Shown: positions 17,837 through 27,935, numbered from the stretch's first letter. The stretch: DNA of 33,330 nucleotides from Candidatus Omnitrophota bacterium (GCA_020058085.1 JAGVER010000004.1:1-33330), one strand, 5' to 3'. The notes: generated by a model not told the origin, from the letters alone. Translations and numbers: made by a program.

Positions 17837-19216
17837 TTATTTACCAATACAAAACTCTGAAAATATCCTATCTAGCAGGTTATTGGAGAACCTTTTCCCT
17901 AAAATTTCATCCAAGAAACCCAAAGCCTCTCTTATATCTTGAGCAATAAACTCTAATGGTAACTTATTATCTAACGATTCACTGGCTTGCGCAATGTTTT
18001 TTTGTGCCTTGCGGATTAACTGTATATGCCTTAAATTACCTACCATTGCAGATTCAGCATTTAAGACTAACCCGCCATAGATTAAATCTGCGATCCCCTT
18101 CTCCAACAATGCTATATTCTTACTTCTTTTAGCTGAAATATCTATAACATTCTTAAATTCTGAGAAAACCTTCTTACGCTCTATCTTTTGCTTAAGGTCA
18201 ATCTTATTTATTACGGCAATAACGGTTTTTTTCTTTAGTTTCTTTATCAGAAGGGCATCTTCTTCTGATAATCTTTTGCTTCCGTCAAATAAAATAATTA
18301 CCAAATCCGCAGCGCCAATCTCTTTCCTTGAACGGATCAACGCTTTCTTCTCTACTAAATCTCTTGGTTCTAAGATTCCGGCCGTATCTACAATCCTAAC
18401 GGGAATACCTTTTATATCAATTACCTCTTCAATTGTATCACGGGTAGTTCCAGCAAGAGGAGTAACTATCGCACGCTCTTCTTTAAGTAAAGCGTTTAGT
18501 AGCGAAGACTTTCCTACGTTGGGTTTTCCACAAATAACCAAGTGGACTCCCTCACGTAATATACGAGCGGATCTTGAATTATCAACCAAACCTTTTAAGC
18601 CATTACTAATCTCTTTTATTTCTCCGGCAAGATCTTTTAAATCCGCTCCGGATATCCCCTCATCAGGAAAATCGATGCTTGCTTCCAGTTGCACAAGGAT
18701 ATCCAGTATTGATTCTCTATATTTATTAATCTCTCCCGATAATTTACCTTTTAACTGGTTTAATCCTAGCCTTAAGGCAGAATCGGTTTTAGCGCGGATA
18801 ACATCGATTACCGCTTCTGCTTGAGCAAGGTCAATCCTACCATTTAAAAAAGCGCGCTTGGTAAATTCCCCCGGATGAGCCAGCCTCGCTCCATTTTTTA
18901 GAACTAACTCCAACACATCGCGCAAAGCCACAATACCGCCGTGACAATTGATCTCAACAATATCTTCCCTAGTATAAGTTTTCGGGGCACGCATAACTGT
19001 CAGGATCACTTCATCTACAACCTTAGAAGATTCAACAATTTTTCCATAATGGATAGTGTGGGTCTTAAAATCTGAAGGCGTGCCACTGGAAGAGATAAAT
19101 ATTCTATCGGCAATCATTAAGGCATTCTGTCCGCTTATACGCACAATACCAATTCCACCTTCTCCTATAGGAGTGGATATTGCCGCGATCGTATCAGTTA
19201 GATTCTCTTTTTCCAT
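17837..19216 (-). CDS. mnmE: tRNA uridine-5-carboxymethylaminomethyl(34) synthesis GTPase MnmE
   Basis: 'DTIAAISTPIGEGGIGIVRISG', G1 'GKPNVGKSSLLNALL', 'AGTTRDTIEE', C-terminal 'IFSEFCIGK'. Confidence 0.97.
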   Translation of the reverse strand: MEKENLTDTIAAISTPIGEGGIGIVRISGQNALMIADRIFISSSGTPSDFKTHTIHYGKIVESSKVVDEVILTVMRAPKTYTREDIVEINCHGGIVALRDVLELVLKNGARLAHPGEFTKRAFLNGRIDLAQAEAVIDVIRAKTDSALRLGLNQLKGKLSGEINKYRESILDILVQLEASIDFPDEGISGADLKDLAGEIKEISNGLKGLVDNSRSARILREGVHLVICGKPNVGKSSLLNALLKEERAIVTPLAGTTRDTIEEVIDIKGIPVRIVDTAGILEPRDLVEKKALIRSRKEIGAADLVIILFDGSKRLSEEDALLIKKLKKKTVIAVINKIDLKQKIERKKVFSEFKNVIDISAKRSKNIALLEKGIADLIYGGLVLNAESAMVGNLRHIQLIRKAQKNIAQASESLDNKLPLEFIAQDIREALGFLDEILGKRFSNNLLDRIFSEFCIGK

Positions 19217-20474
19217 ATTTAAACTCGCCTATAACAAATAAAGACCCCGCAACTAAAATTAGGTCCTCTTTTGCCGCCAAACGCATACTCAATATCTTCG
19301 CTTGGCTAACTCCATTAGTAATATACTTCTCTTTATCCTTAAAATACCCCGCTAAAACCTTAGGATCGGCTGCTCTTATGCTCTGCGCTTTGGTTAAAAT
19401 AATTTTATCCGCTAGATCATGGAGCTCGGAACATATACCTCTAATATCCTTATCACTTGAAATACCTAATACTAAGATTAATTTCTTATATCTTCTAGCG
19501 GAGAAATTATCTTTAATAGTTTCTTTTAAGGCCCTAGCCGAAGCGATATTCTGCGCTCCATCTATAATAACATAAGGATCACGGCTTAGGATCTCGCATC
19601 TTCCCGGCCAAATAGTATTAAATAGCCCCCGCCTGATAGAATCAATTCCTATTTCAATACCATAAATATTTAATGCCTTAATTACACTTTCCGCCACCGT
19701 AGCATTCATAAGTTGATGCTTGCCAATTAATCTTATTTTTAAATTCTTAGATCTATTTACCTTATACAGCTTAGCTTGAAAAAACTTACATCGCGCGCGA
19801 ATAATATCCTTCGCCTCTTTTTCCTGCGGCGCGCTGACTACTATTGATCCTTTATTCTTAATAATTCCTGCCTTCTCGCCGGCGATGCTTTTTAAGCTTC
19901 TCCCAAGCTTATCCATATGCTCATAGCTTATTGGAGTAATCACAGAGATAATGGCATTAACTGCATTAGTAGCGTCTAGTCTGCCGCCTAAACCAGTCTC
20001 TAAAACGGCGAAGTCAACTTTGTTCTCTTTAAAATAAACCAAAGCTAAAGCAGTATATACCTCAAAAAAAGTAAGCGGCCCGTATCGCGATTTACGATTA
20101 TATTCTTCTATTCTAGGTTTTACTCTTTCAACCAATCTTTTTAGAGCGAACCTAGGAATCATCCCTTCAAATTCAGTCTTTTCTTTACCCGGTAAAATAC
20201 GTATTCTCTCCCTTAAGTCTGCCAAATGAGGAGAAGTATATAAACCTACTTTATATCCGGCTTCCTTTAATATATAAGCGATAAAGGCACTGGTTGAACC
20301 TTTTCCTTTTGTGCCCGCAACATGTATGCATTTAAAATTATCCTGCGGATTACCAAGCAAGCCTAAGAATTTCTTGATACGTTCAAGCTTTAAGGATCTT
20401 TTATAGCGGTAGGAAGTAACCTTTTCGAAATTAATAAAAGATTCCAGATAGGAGATAACCTGCGGATACAACAT
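19194..20474 (-). CDS. folC: Bifunctional folylpolyglutamate synthase/dihydrofolate synthase
   Basis: 'HVAGTKGKGSTSAFIAYILKEAGYKVGLYTSPHL', 'FAVLETGLGGRLDATNAV', 'IIDGAQNIASARAL'. Confidence 0.95.
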   Translation of the reverse strand: MLYPQVISYLESFINFEKVTSYRYKRSLKLERIKKFLGLLGNPQDNFKCIHVAGTKGKGSTSAFIAYILKEAGYKVGLYTSPHLADLRERIRILPGKEKTEFEGMIPRFALKRLVERVKPRIEEYNRKSRYGPLTFFEVYTALALVYFKENKVDFAVLETGLGGRLDATNAVNAIISVITPISYEHMDKLGRSLKSIAGEKAGIIKNKGSIVVSAPQEKEAKDIIRARCKFFQAKLYKVNRSKNLKIRLIGKHQLMNATVAESVIKALNIYGIEIGIDSIRRGLFNTIWPGRCEILSRDPYVIIDGAQNIASARALKETIKDNFSARRYKKLILVLGISSDKDIRGICSELHDLADKIILTKAQSIRAADPKVLAGYFKDKEKYITNGVSQAKILSMRLAAKEDLILVAGSLFVIGEFKYGKRESN

Positions 20475-20477
20475 GCC

Positions 20478-22034
20478 TTAATGCTTGAAGTGCCTAATGC
20501 CGGTTGTAACCATAGCAATCTTATATTTATCACAAGCCTTAACTATCTCCTCGTCGGCAATAGAGCCTCCGGGTTGAATTATGGCCTTAACTCCGGCTTT
20601 ATGCGCCCAAGAAATTGCATCTGGTTTAGGGAAGAAGGCATCCGAAGCCAAACAGGATCCTTGGCTTGCCTTACCGGATTTATACTTAGCAATCATTACC
20701 GAATCCACGCGGGACATCTGCCCTGCGCCAATACCAACAGTTCTAGTCCCTTTGCTTAAAACAATTGCATTAGACTTAACATGCTTAGCCACTATCCAAC
20801 CAAAGATCAAACTCTCCATATCTTTTTTACTCGGTCTCTTCCTGGTCACTATCTTAAGATTACTTAGTTCTAAATTTACTAAATCTTTATCCTGTAAAAG
20901 CAGGCCTCCGCTAACGCGCTTGAAATCCAAATCAGCCCGAGAATCTAAATCGCTAATCTTTAGGATACGCAGATTCTTTTTATCTTTAAACAAAACCAAT
21001 GCTTGCGCATCAAAACCCGGAGCAATTATACATTCTAAAAAACCGCTTCTAACTATAGCTTTTGCGGTTTTAAGATCCATTATGCGGTTTAAGGCTACGA
21101 TCCCACCGAAAGCGGAAAGCTTATCAGATTTCCAAGCATTTAAATAAGCCTTTTCAAGAAGCTTGTCCTCAGCTACCCCACAAGGATTATTATGTTTTAC
21201 AATAACCGCGGCTGGCCGTGTAAACTCTTTTACCAGTTCAAGGGCGGCATTAAGATCGAATATATTATTAAAAGAGAGCTCTTTACCCTGTAATTGTTTT
21301 AAATTAACCAAACCAAAGTTCTTACCTTTTTCTTTATAAAATGCCGCCTTTTGATGCGGATTTTCTCCATAGCGTAAATTCTGCATTTTTTCAAAATTAA
21401 AAGCTATCTCTTTAGGGAAATTCTCCGGCTCTTTGTTAACGCTAAAATGATCCTTGAGAAAGATATTAATCGTTTTATCGTATTCACTGGTCCTGGCATA
21501 GACTTCAATCGCCAGATCACGCATAAATTCTTCAGAGAGGCTACCCTTATTTTTCTTCAACTCATTGATAATCTGGCTGTACCAGCTAGGATCACAAACT
21601 ACTGCCACAAAACGATAATTCTTGGCAGCAGAACGCAACATCGCTGGCCCGCCAATATCAATATTTTCAATAACTTCTTCTATACTTACTCCCGTTTTTT
21701 GAATTACCTTTTCAAAAGGATAAAGGTTAACTACAACCATATCAATTAACCCGATCCCGTGTTCTTTTATAATTTGCATATGCTCCTGGTTATCCCTTAA
21801 AGCAAGCAGCCCGCCGTGAATCTTAGGGTGTAATGTTTTAACTCTTCCGTCGAGCATTTCAGGAAATCCTGTGTAATCAGATACATCTTTGACGGGTATA
21901 TTGTTCTCACGGAATAATTTTGCCGTGCCCCCGGTAGAAAGAATCTCTACCCCGGTTTTATTTAACTCTTTGGCTAGATCTAAAACTCCGGTTTTATCTG
22001 AAACGCTGATTAACGCGCGCTTAATTTGAACCAT
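20478..22034 (-). CDS. purH: Bifunctional AICAR formyltransferase/IMP cyclohydrolase
   Basis: 'ALISVSDKTGVLDLAKEL..GVEILSTGGTAKLF', 'MLDGRVKTLHPKIHGGLL', 'NLRYGENPHQKAAFY'; start refined to MVQIKRA at 22034 with GGAGG upstream. Confidence 0.97.
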   Translation of the reverse strand: MVQIKRALISVSDKTGVLDLAKELNKTGVEILSTGGTAKLFRENNIPVKDVSDYTGFPEMLDGRVKTLHPKIHGGLLALRDNQEHMQIIKEHGIGLIDMVVVNLYPFEKVIQKTGVSIEEVIENIDIGGPAMLRSAAKNYRFVAVVCDPSWYSQIINELKKNKGSLSEEFMRDLAIEVYARTSEYDKTINIFLKDHFSVNKEPENFPKEIAFNFEKMQNLRYGENPHQKAAFYKEKGKNFGLVNLKQLQGKELSFNNIFDLNAALELVKEFTRPAAVIVKHNNPCGVAEDKLLEKAYLNAWKSDKLSAFGGIVALNRIMDLKTAKAIVRSGFLECIIAPGFDAQALVLFKDKKNLRILKISDLDSRADLDFKRVSGGLLLQDKDLVNLELSNLKIVTRKRPSKKDMESLIFGWIVAKHVKSNAIVLSKGTRTVGIGAGQMSRVDSVMIAKYKSGKASQGSCLASDAFFPKPDAISWAHKAGVKAIIQPGGSIADEEIVKACDKYKIAMVTTGIRHFKH

Positions 22035-22052
22035 CTTATAAAACCTCCGCAA

Positions 22053-22754
22053 TCACTTGTTAAACCGAAAATTCGCCAGATCACAATCCTGCATTATATA
22101 ATCTTTTTGTTCAAGACGAAGCTTACCAGCTTGCTTTGCCGCACTCTCGCCTCCGAACTGGATGAAATCATTAAAACTTATAATCTCGGCACGGATAAAT
22201 CCTTTTTGTATATCTGAATGTATCGCCCCGGAGGCCTCCCATGCTGTTGCGCCTTTCTTAATCAGCCAGGCACGAGTATCTTTTTCACCGGTAGTAAAAA
22301 AACTCATAAAACCGCTCTCCTGGAATACCCTAAAAAATAATTTATCCAGATCTTCTAATTCCTCTTTTCCTGCCATTACAACAGGTTTGATTGTAATTAA
22401 CCCATAACCTGAAATTATCTTCTTCTCTTCTTCGCTTAGAACAATACTAGAGATAAATTCTTCTTTCTCCAATACATTCTTAAATTTAATCAGAAGATTT
22501 TTTTCCGGATCATCAATAACTTTAGCTAAACGATTTTCTACAAATTCAAGGTCGGATAAAATAATATCAGTACGCGCTTCTTTTGCGACAAGAACTAGAT
22601 CCGCATCCAAAACCGAATCCTCTCCGGATAATTCTACCTGAATATATACTTTTTTCTTAGACTTTGTAATCTTATCTACTTGATCCAAGCGTTCATCTTT
22701 AATATCCTGCTTTCCCGGTGTTATCTCCGGGAGAGAAAATAGTCCGATTTTCAT
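22053..22754 (-). CDS. YchF-related protein (DUF933/TGS-like C-terminal domain) lacking a recognisable P-loop GTPase core
   Basis: C-terminus 'TRAWLIKKGATAWEASGAIHSDIQKGFIRAEIISFNDFIQFGGESAAKQAGKLRLEQKDYIMQDCDLANFRFNK' matches YchF C-terminus; N-terminus has no GxxxxGKS. Confidence 0.8.
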   Translation of the reverse strand: MKIGLFSLPEITPGKQDIKDERLDQVDKITKSKKKVYIQVELSGEDSVLDADLVLVAKEARTDIILSDLEFVENRLAKVIDDPEKNLLIKFKNVLEKEEFISSIVLSEEEKKIISGYGLITIKPVVMAGKEELEDLDKLFFRVFQESGFMSFFTTGEKDTRAWLIKKGATAWEASGAIHSDIQKGFIRAEIISFNDFIQFGGESAAKQAGKLRLEQKDYIMQDCDLANFRFNK

Positions 22755-22760
22755 AAGCTA

Positions 22761-24713
22761 TTATTCTTCCTGTTTTTTGGTGGATTGATAATGAGTAATA
22801 ATTGGCGAGGATACTTTATGCGGCACCTCTTCATAATGCGAGAAGTGCATAATATACATGCCCCTGCCACCAGTAATTGAACGTAAATCATTAGCATATT
22901 TAAACAACTCGGATAAAGGAACCTGTGCTTTAACTATCTGCTCTTTTCCTTTTACCTCCATACCCATAATTCTGCCTCGGCGTGAATTAATATCACCAGA
23001 TATAGCTCCAAGAAATTCCTCGGGGATAGATACCTCTACATCCATTATCGGTTCCAATAGTACCGGACCCGCCCCTATGACAGCCTTTCTTAAGGCCATG
23101 GCTCCGGCAATCTGGAAAGCCATATCTGAAGAATCTACTTCATGGTATGACCCATCTACAAGTGTAACTCGGATATCTTCTATAGGATAACCTGCAACTG
23201 CTCCTTCCAATGATGCCTGACGCACGCCTTTTTCTACTGAAGGAATGAAATTTCTCGGGATCGCTCCTCCGAATATCTTATCTACAAACTCTAATCCCTT
23301 CCCTCTTGGCAGCGGTGAGACTTCAATCCAACAATCACCGTATTGCCCACGTCCTCCTGACTGCCGCTTAAATTTACCCTGAACTTTCGCCCCTTTAGTA
23401 ATCGTTTCTTTATAGGATACTTTCGGAGTCCCTAATTCCACCGATACATTGAATCTTTTTTTAAGACGGCCGACCATTGTTGCCAAATGAAGATCCCCGA
23501 GCCCTGAAATAATCAATTCTTTTGTCTGCGGGTTATGAGTGAATTTAAATGTCTGATCTTCTAGCACAAGCTTATGCAGAGCATCGGAAATTTTTTCTTC
23601 ATCTTCCCGCGTTTTTGGTTTAACCGAAGCAGATATCGCCGCCTCGGGAAAAATAAGCGGATTGAACAAAAATTGCTCTTTATCCCCGGAAAGGGAATCT
23701 GAAACTCCTGTATCTTTCAATTTAGTAAGAGCTATGATATCACCGCAAGAAGCAAGATCCAGATTTCTCTGCTCTTTGCCTTGTAAGACATGGATCTGGC
23801 CTATTCTTTCTTTTGTTTTTTTGTTTACATTATAAAAACCGGTATTCGAAGCAATGGTCCCGGAAAAAACACGCAAGAGACTTAACTGGCCTACGTACGA
23901 ATCAGAAATATTCTTAAAGACAAAGGCGGAAAAAGGCGCATCTTCCTTTAATAACACCTCTTTCTTTTCATTTTCCTTCAAAGGATCAACTGCAATCAGA
24001 GGGCTTCTCTCCATCGGATTGGGTAAATATTGTAAAATGTCATCTAAGAAATCCTTAATGCCTTTATCGCTTAGTGCAGAGCCCACAACAACCGGAAAAA
24101 GCTTGCGCTTAATTACTGCTTGAGCCAAGCCTCTCTTGATTTCATCCACTGAAAGACGTAATACCGCCAAATATTTCTCTAATAAACTATCATCACTTTC
24201 AGCGATAGCTTCCATTAAAAGAGGGTCTTCCAAAGATTCTATAATTACACAGTTCTTAGAGAGACTTGATTTTAAATCCCCAAGGAGAATGTTTATGGCA
24301 ACCCCTTCTTTATCTGCCTTATTAATAAAGATCATGCAGGGAAGATTGGCTTCCTCTAACAACTGCCAAGCTCTCTCTGTGCCTACTTGTACGCTGCTAG
24401 CGGCATCTACTACAATAATCGCGCTATCTACTGCCCGCAACCCGGATATAACCTCCCCGCCGAAGTCAGCATAACCGGGAGTATCTACAATCTGAATACG
24501 ATGCCCCTGGTATTCACAAGAAAGAAGGCTTAAATTTATAGAGTTCTTTCTCTCAATCTCATCAAAACTGTAGTCACTTACAGTTGTACCGTCTTCAACC
24601 TTACCTTTACGAGTAGTAGCCTTACAATAATAAAGCAGGCTTTCGGCGAGTGTAGTTTTACCTGACTGAGCGTGGCCTAAGAGGATAAAGTTGCGCTTAC
24701 TTTTAGGATCCAT
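22761..24713 (-). CDS. Elongation factor G-like GTPase
   Basis: 'LLGHAQSGKTTLAESLLYY', 'IVDTPGYADFGGEVISGLRAVDSAIIVVDA', 'NKAD', C-terminal 'RRGRIMGMEVKGKEQIVKAQVPLSELFKYANDLRSITGGRGMYIMHFSHYEEVP'. Confidence 0.92.
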   Translation of the reverse strand: MDPKSKRNFILLGHAQSGKTTLAESLLYYCKATTRKGKVEDGTTVSDYSFDEIERKNSINLSLLSCEYQGHRIQIVDTPGYADFGGEVISGLRAVDSAIIVVDAASSVQVGTERAWQLLEEANLPCMIFINKADKEGVAINILLGDLKSSLSKNCVIIESLEDPLLMEAIAESDDSLLEKYLAVLRLSVDEIKRGLAQAVIKRKLFPVVVGSALSDKGIKDFLDDILQYLPNPMERSPLIAVDPLKENEKKEVLLKEDAPFSAFVFKNISDSYVGQLSLLRVFSGTIASNTGFYNVNKKTKERIGQIHVLQGKEQRNLDLASCGDIIALTKLKDTGVSDSLSGDKEQFLFNPLIFPEAAISASVKPKTREDEEKISDALHKLVLEDQTFKFTHNPQTKELIISGLGDLHLATMVGRLKKRFNVSVELGTPKVSYKETITKGAKVQGKFKRQSGGRGQYGDCWIEVSPLPRGKGLEFVDKIFGGAIPRNFIPSVEKGVRQASLEGAVAGYPIEDIRVTLVDGSYHEVDSSDMAFQIAGAMALRKAVIGAGPVLLEPIMDVEVSIPEEFLGAISGDINSRRGRIMGMEVKGKEQIVKAQVPLSELFKYANDLRSITGGRGMYIMHFSHYEEVPHKVSSPIITHYQSTKKQEE

Positions 24714-24732
24714 AAACTTGCGCTCCTAAAAT

Positions 24733-25920
24733 TTACTCTAGGTAGGTATAAATTTTACCTTTGTAGTTACGCAGAACGTATTTCCCTTTTGCCTGCGAAA
24801 GAATATAATTGGGCCCAACGGGAATTTTTCCTCCGCCGCCGGGTCCGTCAATAACATAGGTAGGTACCGCATAACCTGAGGTGTGCCCGCGCAATTTCTC
24901 CATAATGTTGATTCCTGCGGCAACAGGAGTCCTAAAATGTTGGGTACCCCTTACCGGATCACACTGATAAATATAATATGGCCTGACTCTTATCTGCAAT
25001 AATTCATGCACAAGTTTTTTCATAATATAAGGTCGGTCATTTATCCCTTTTAAAAGCACGGTCTGGGAACCTAAGGGGAGTCCTGCTTCAGAGAGCATAT
25101 CACAGGCAATTTTACAGCGCTTAGTAATCTCTTTAGGATGATTAAAGTGTATGCTTATCCAAATAGGAGAATATTTCTTAAACATATTCACTAATTTCTC
25201 TGTGACCCGCTGCGGTAAAGTTACAGGAACGCGAGTACCAAGTCTTAAGAGTTCTACGTGAGATATAGAACGCACCTTCTGGATTAAATCTTCCAGAGCA
25301 TCGTCTTCTAATATCAGAGGATCTCCGCCTGAAATAAGCACATCGCGTATCTTACGGTTACTCTTAATATACTCTATGGCTGCATCGAATCTATTCTGGG
25401 CATTCTCTTCTTTTTCTTCGTGGTCACCTACCAAACGCCTACGCGTGCAATGACGGCAATACATAGCGCAATGATCAGTGGAAAGCAACAAAACTCTGTC
25501 TGGATAACGATGAACCAAATGTGGAGCAGGAGAATCCCTATCTTCCGCGCATGGATCGGTCATTTCATGCGGGGAAACAATAAACTCTTCAGCCACAGGA
25601 ATAGCCTGCCTGCGAAGAGGACAAGTTGGATCTTCCGGATCTAAAAGCATCCCCCAGTAAGGGGTTATCGCCATAGATAATCTTCCCTTAGCCTTATCTA
25701 TGCCTTTTTCTTCTTCGGGAGAAAGCTTGATAATTTGCGATAAAACATCTTTTGTGCAAATTCTATTCTTAATTTGCCAATGCCAATCCTCCCAATCAAG
25801 GGGATTCACATCTTTATAAATAGAGACCTGCTGGTAATCACGCGGTTTTCTGGTAGTCCGTTGGGGAAGTACTACCTCTTGTTGAAGTTTCTGATTTTCA
25901 GCTGCCTGAAGGTTACTCAA
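24733..25920 (-). CDS. kamA: KamA family radical SAM protein, predicted lysine 2,3-aminomutase
   Basis: 'RVLLLSTDHCAMYCRHCTRRRLVG' (CxxxCxxC), 'YYIYQCDPVRGTQHFRTPV', 'PTYVIDGPGGGGKIPVGPNYIL'. Confidence 0.9.
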   Translation of the reverse strand: MSNLQAAENQKLQQEVVLPQRTTRKPRDYQQVSIYKDVNPLDWEDWHWQIKNRICTKDVLSQIIKLSPEEEKGIDKAKGRLSMAITPYWGMLLDPEDPTCPLRRQAIPVAEEFIVSPHEMTDPCAEDRDSPAPHLVHRYPDRVLLLSTDHCAMYCRHCTRRRLVGDHEEKEENAQNRFDAAIEYIKSNRKIRDVLISGGDPLILEDDALEDLIQKVRSISHVELLRLGTRVPVTLPQRVTEKLVNMFKKYSPIWISIHFNHPKEITKRCKIACDMLSEAGLPLGSQTVLLKGINDRPYIMKKLVHELLQIRVRPYYIYQCDPVRGTQHFRTPVAAGINIMEKLRGHTSGYAVPTYVIDGPGGGGKIPVGPNYILSQAKGKYVLRNYKGKIYTYLE

Positions 25921-26918
25921 TTTAAACTTTTCCTTTCTGAGGCGCTTAAGAGTATTGCCTCGATGAGATCCTCATATTTCATACCTGCAGCATAAGCCAT
26001 AATGGGAAAATTAGATTCTTTAGGGTCAAGGCCGGGTAATGGATTAATCTCTAAAACATAAGGTACGTTATTCTTATCTAAACGTATGTCGGTGCGCGAA
26101 ATATCCAAACACCCAACCGCCCGATGCGTCTTAAGAGCCACCTCTTTGACTAATTCTTCGGTTTCCCTGTCTAATCTGGCTGGACAATGAAAAGAAGGAG
26201 TAAGCCCCAGCTCCCTATCCCCTTGATACTCTTTCATCCGCCACGAATAAAAATATTCTCCGCTATTATTACAATTAGAAAAATCTATCTCTAAAATCGG
26301 CAAAACCCTGGTCTTGCCATTCTCTAGAATACCAACCGTAAGCTCCTTACCGTCAATAAATTCCTCGACCAAAGCCTCCTGATGATAAATATCTAAAATC
26401 TCCCTGACTATTTTTAAGAGATCCTCTCGATTATTAACCACATTGGCCTTGCTTATCCCCTTAGCTGAACCTTCACAATTAGGCTTTACTATTAGAGGGA
26501 ATCTTAAAGAAGCATCCAACTCTTCGTTGCCTTTAGAAAAAACCTGAAAATCCGGAGTAGGAATATTCTCTGCTCTAAGTATCTTCTTAGTAAGCGCTTT
26601 ATTTAGGGCTAGAGCCAAAGAAAATGTCCCTGAACCAGTATAGGGTATATTTAAATAGTCTAATATTGCCGGCACTTCGGATTCTCGAAACTTACCATGA
26701 GCACCTTCGGCGATATTAAAAACCATATCAACATTATTCTTATTAAAATAAGAAAAGAGTTTCGGATATTCTACATTAATGGCCTCAACGCTATGCCCTT
26801 TTGTTTCTAAAGCAGCAACGATTGATCCTATGGTTTCCTCGGAGTCGCACTCAGAAAAATAATCCGCAGGCTTAGTATCGTCTTTTCTCTTTAAATTATA
26901 GGTTAAGGCTATTTTCAT
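25917..26918 (-). CDS. ATP-grasp ligase, D-alanine--D-alanine ligase-like (paralog 2)
   Basis: 'VPAILDYLNIPYTGSGTFSLALALNKALTKKIL', 'PLIVKPNCEGSAKGI', 'VLEINPLPGLDPKESNFPIMAYAAGMKYEDLI'. Confidence 0.88.
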   Translation of the reverse strand: MKIALTYNLKRKDDTKPADYFSECDSEETIGSIVAALETKGHSVEAINVEYPKLFSYFNKNNVDMVFNIAEGAHGKFRESEVPAILDYLNIPYTGSGTFSLALALNKALTKKILRAENIPTPDFQVFSKGNEELDASLRFPLIVKPNCEGSAKGISKANVVNNREDLLKIVREILDIYHQEALVEEFIDGKELTVGILENGKTRVLPILEIDFSNCNNSGEYFYSWRMKEYQGDRELGLTPSFHCPARLDRETEELVKEVALKTHRAVGCLDISRTDIRLDKNNVPYVLEINPLPGLDPKESNFPIMAYAAGMKYEDLIEAILLSASERKSLN

Positions 26919-26940
26919 TCTTGTAATTCCCCTGCTATGC

Positions 26941-27927
26941 CTAAAAATTATACCTCTTAATAGCGCTATTTAAAATCTTGCCGATAATATCTTCATAAGT
27001 AATCCCGATACTTTCGGCAACCAACTTAAATACATCTTCCGTAGATAAAGACGGTAGAGGGTTAATCTCCAAAACATAAGGCTTGCCTTCTTGATCCACG
27101 CGAAAATCCACACGGCCAAAATCACGGCACTCAACTGCACGGTAAGTTTTTAATGCGAGCTCATTAAGGCTCTTTTTTAATTCCGCGGATATTTTAGCCG
27201 GACAAACATATTCTAATCTATCCGAGGTAATCCGGGCAAAGGTATAGAATTTATCATTGAGTTTTAACTTTCCATCGATCTTTATCTGTACTACAGGCAT
27301 GATCTCAGGCTCATCATTACCTATTATAGCAACAGTAAACTCTTGACCTGAAATAAATTCTTCGATTAATGCTGGCTGTTTATAAGTATTGATTATATAT
27401 TCAACTTGTTCCCGCAACTCTTCCTTGGTCTGAACCCGGGAACTCTCGCTTAACCCCTTAGATGAACCTTCAAAGCGCGGTTTCACGATTAAAGGAAATT
27501 TATGATGATTAGTATTATTTAACTGCTCGCTTGAATTGACTTCAAAAAATCTTGGTGTGGGTATTTTATCAGCGATAAATATTTTTTTAGCCATAACTTT
27601 ATCCAAGGTGAGGCCTAAGGTTAAAGCATCCGCCCCTACAAAAGGAATACCAGCCATCTCTAAAATAGCCGGGACTTGAGATTCCCTGTTCCTTCCGGAG
27701 ACTCCCTCGGATATATTAAAAACAATGTCTACTTTTAAAGAAGCTAGCCTCTCTAAAAGATTACCCGCATTACCAATCCTCTCTACTTTAAAACTATTAG
27801 CCTCAATAGCACTAGCAATTACGTCAATTGTAGAAGGATGGTCAAATTCGGCGTTGGCATCCGCAGGATCCCCATCCTTAAATTTATAATCCGTCTTTAA
27901 ATCGTAAGTTAATCCAACAGTTTTCAT
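26941..27927 (-). CDS. ATP-grasp ligase, D-alanine--D-alanine ligase-like (paralog 1)
   Basis: 'VPAILEMAGIPFVGADALTLGLTLDKVMAKKIF', 'PLIVKPRFEGSSKGL', 'PYVLEINPLPSLSTEDVFKLVAESIGITYEDII'. Confidence 0.88.
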   Translation of the reverse strand: MKTVGLTYDLKTDYKFKDGDPADANAEFDHPSTIDVIASAIEANSFKVERIGNAGNLLERLASLKVDIVFNISEGVSGRNRESQVPAILEMAGIPFVGADALTLGLTLDKVMAKKIFIADKIPTPRFFEVNSSEQLNNTNHHKFPLIVKPRFEGSSKGLSESSRVQTKEELREQVEYIINTYKQPALIEEFISGQEFTVAIIGNDEPEIMPVVQIKIDGKLKLNDKFYTFARITSDRLEYVCPAKISAELKKSLNELALKTYRAVECRDFGRVDFRVDQEGKPYVLEINPLPSLSTEDVFKLVAESIGITYEDIIGKILNSAIKRYNF

Positions 27928-27935
27928 AAGTCTAC

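Noticed and set aside
22053-22754. Frameshifted or pseudogenised ychF
   Set aside because: The ORF is intact with its own Met start and no upstream G-domain fragment in another frame; better explained as a genuinely shortened protein.
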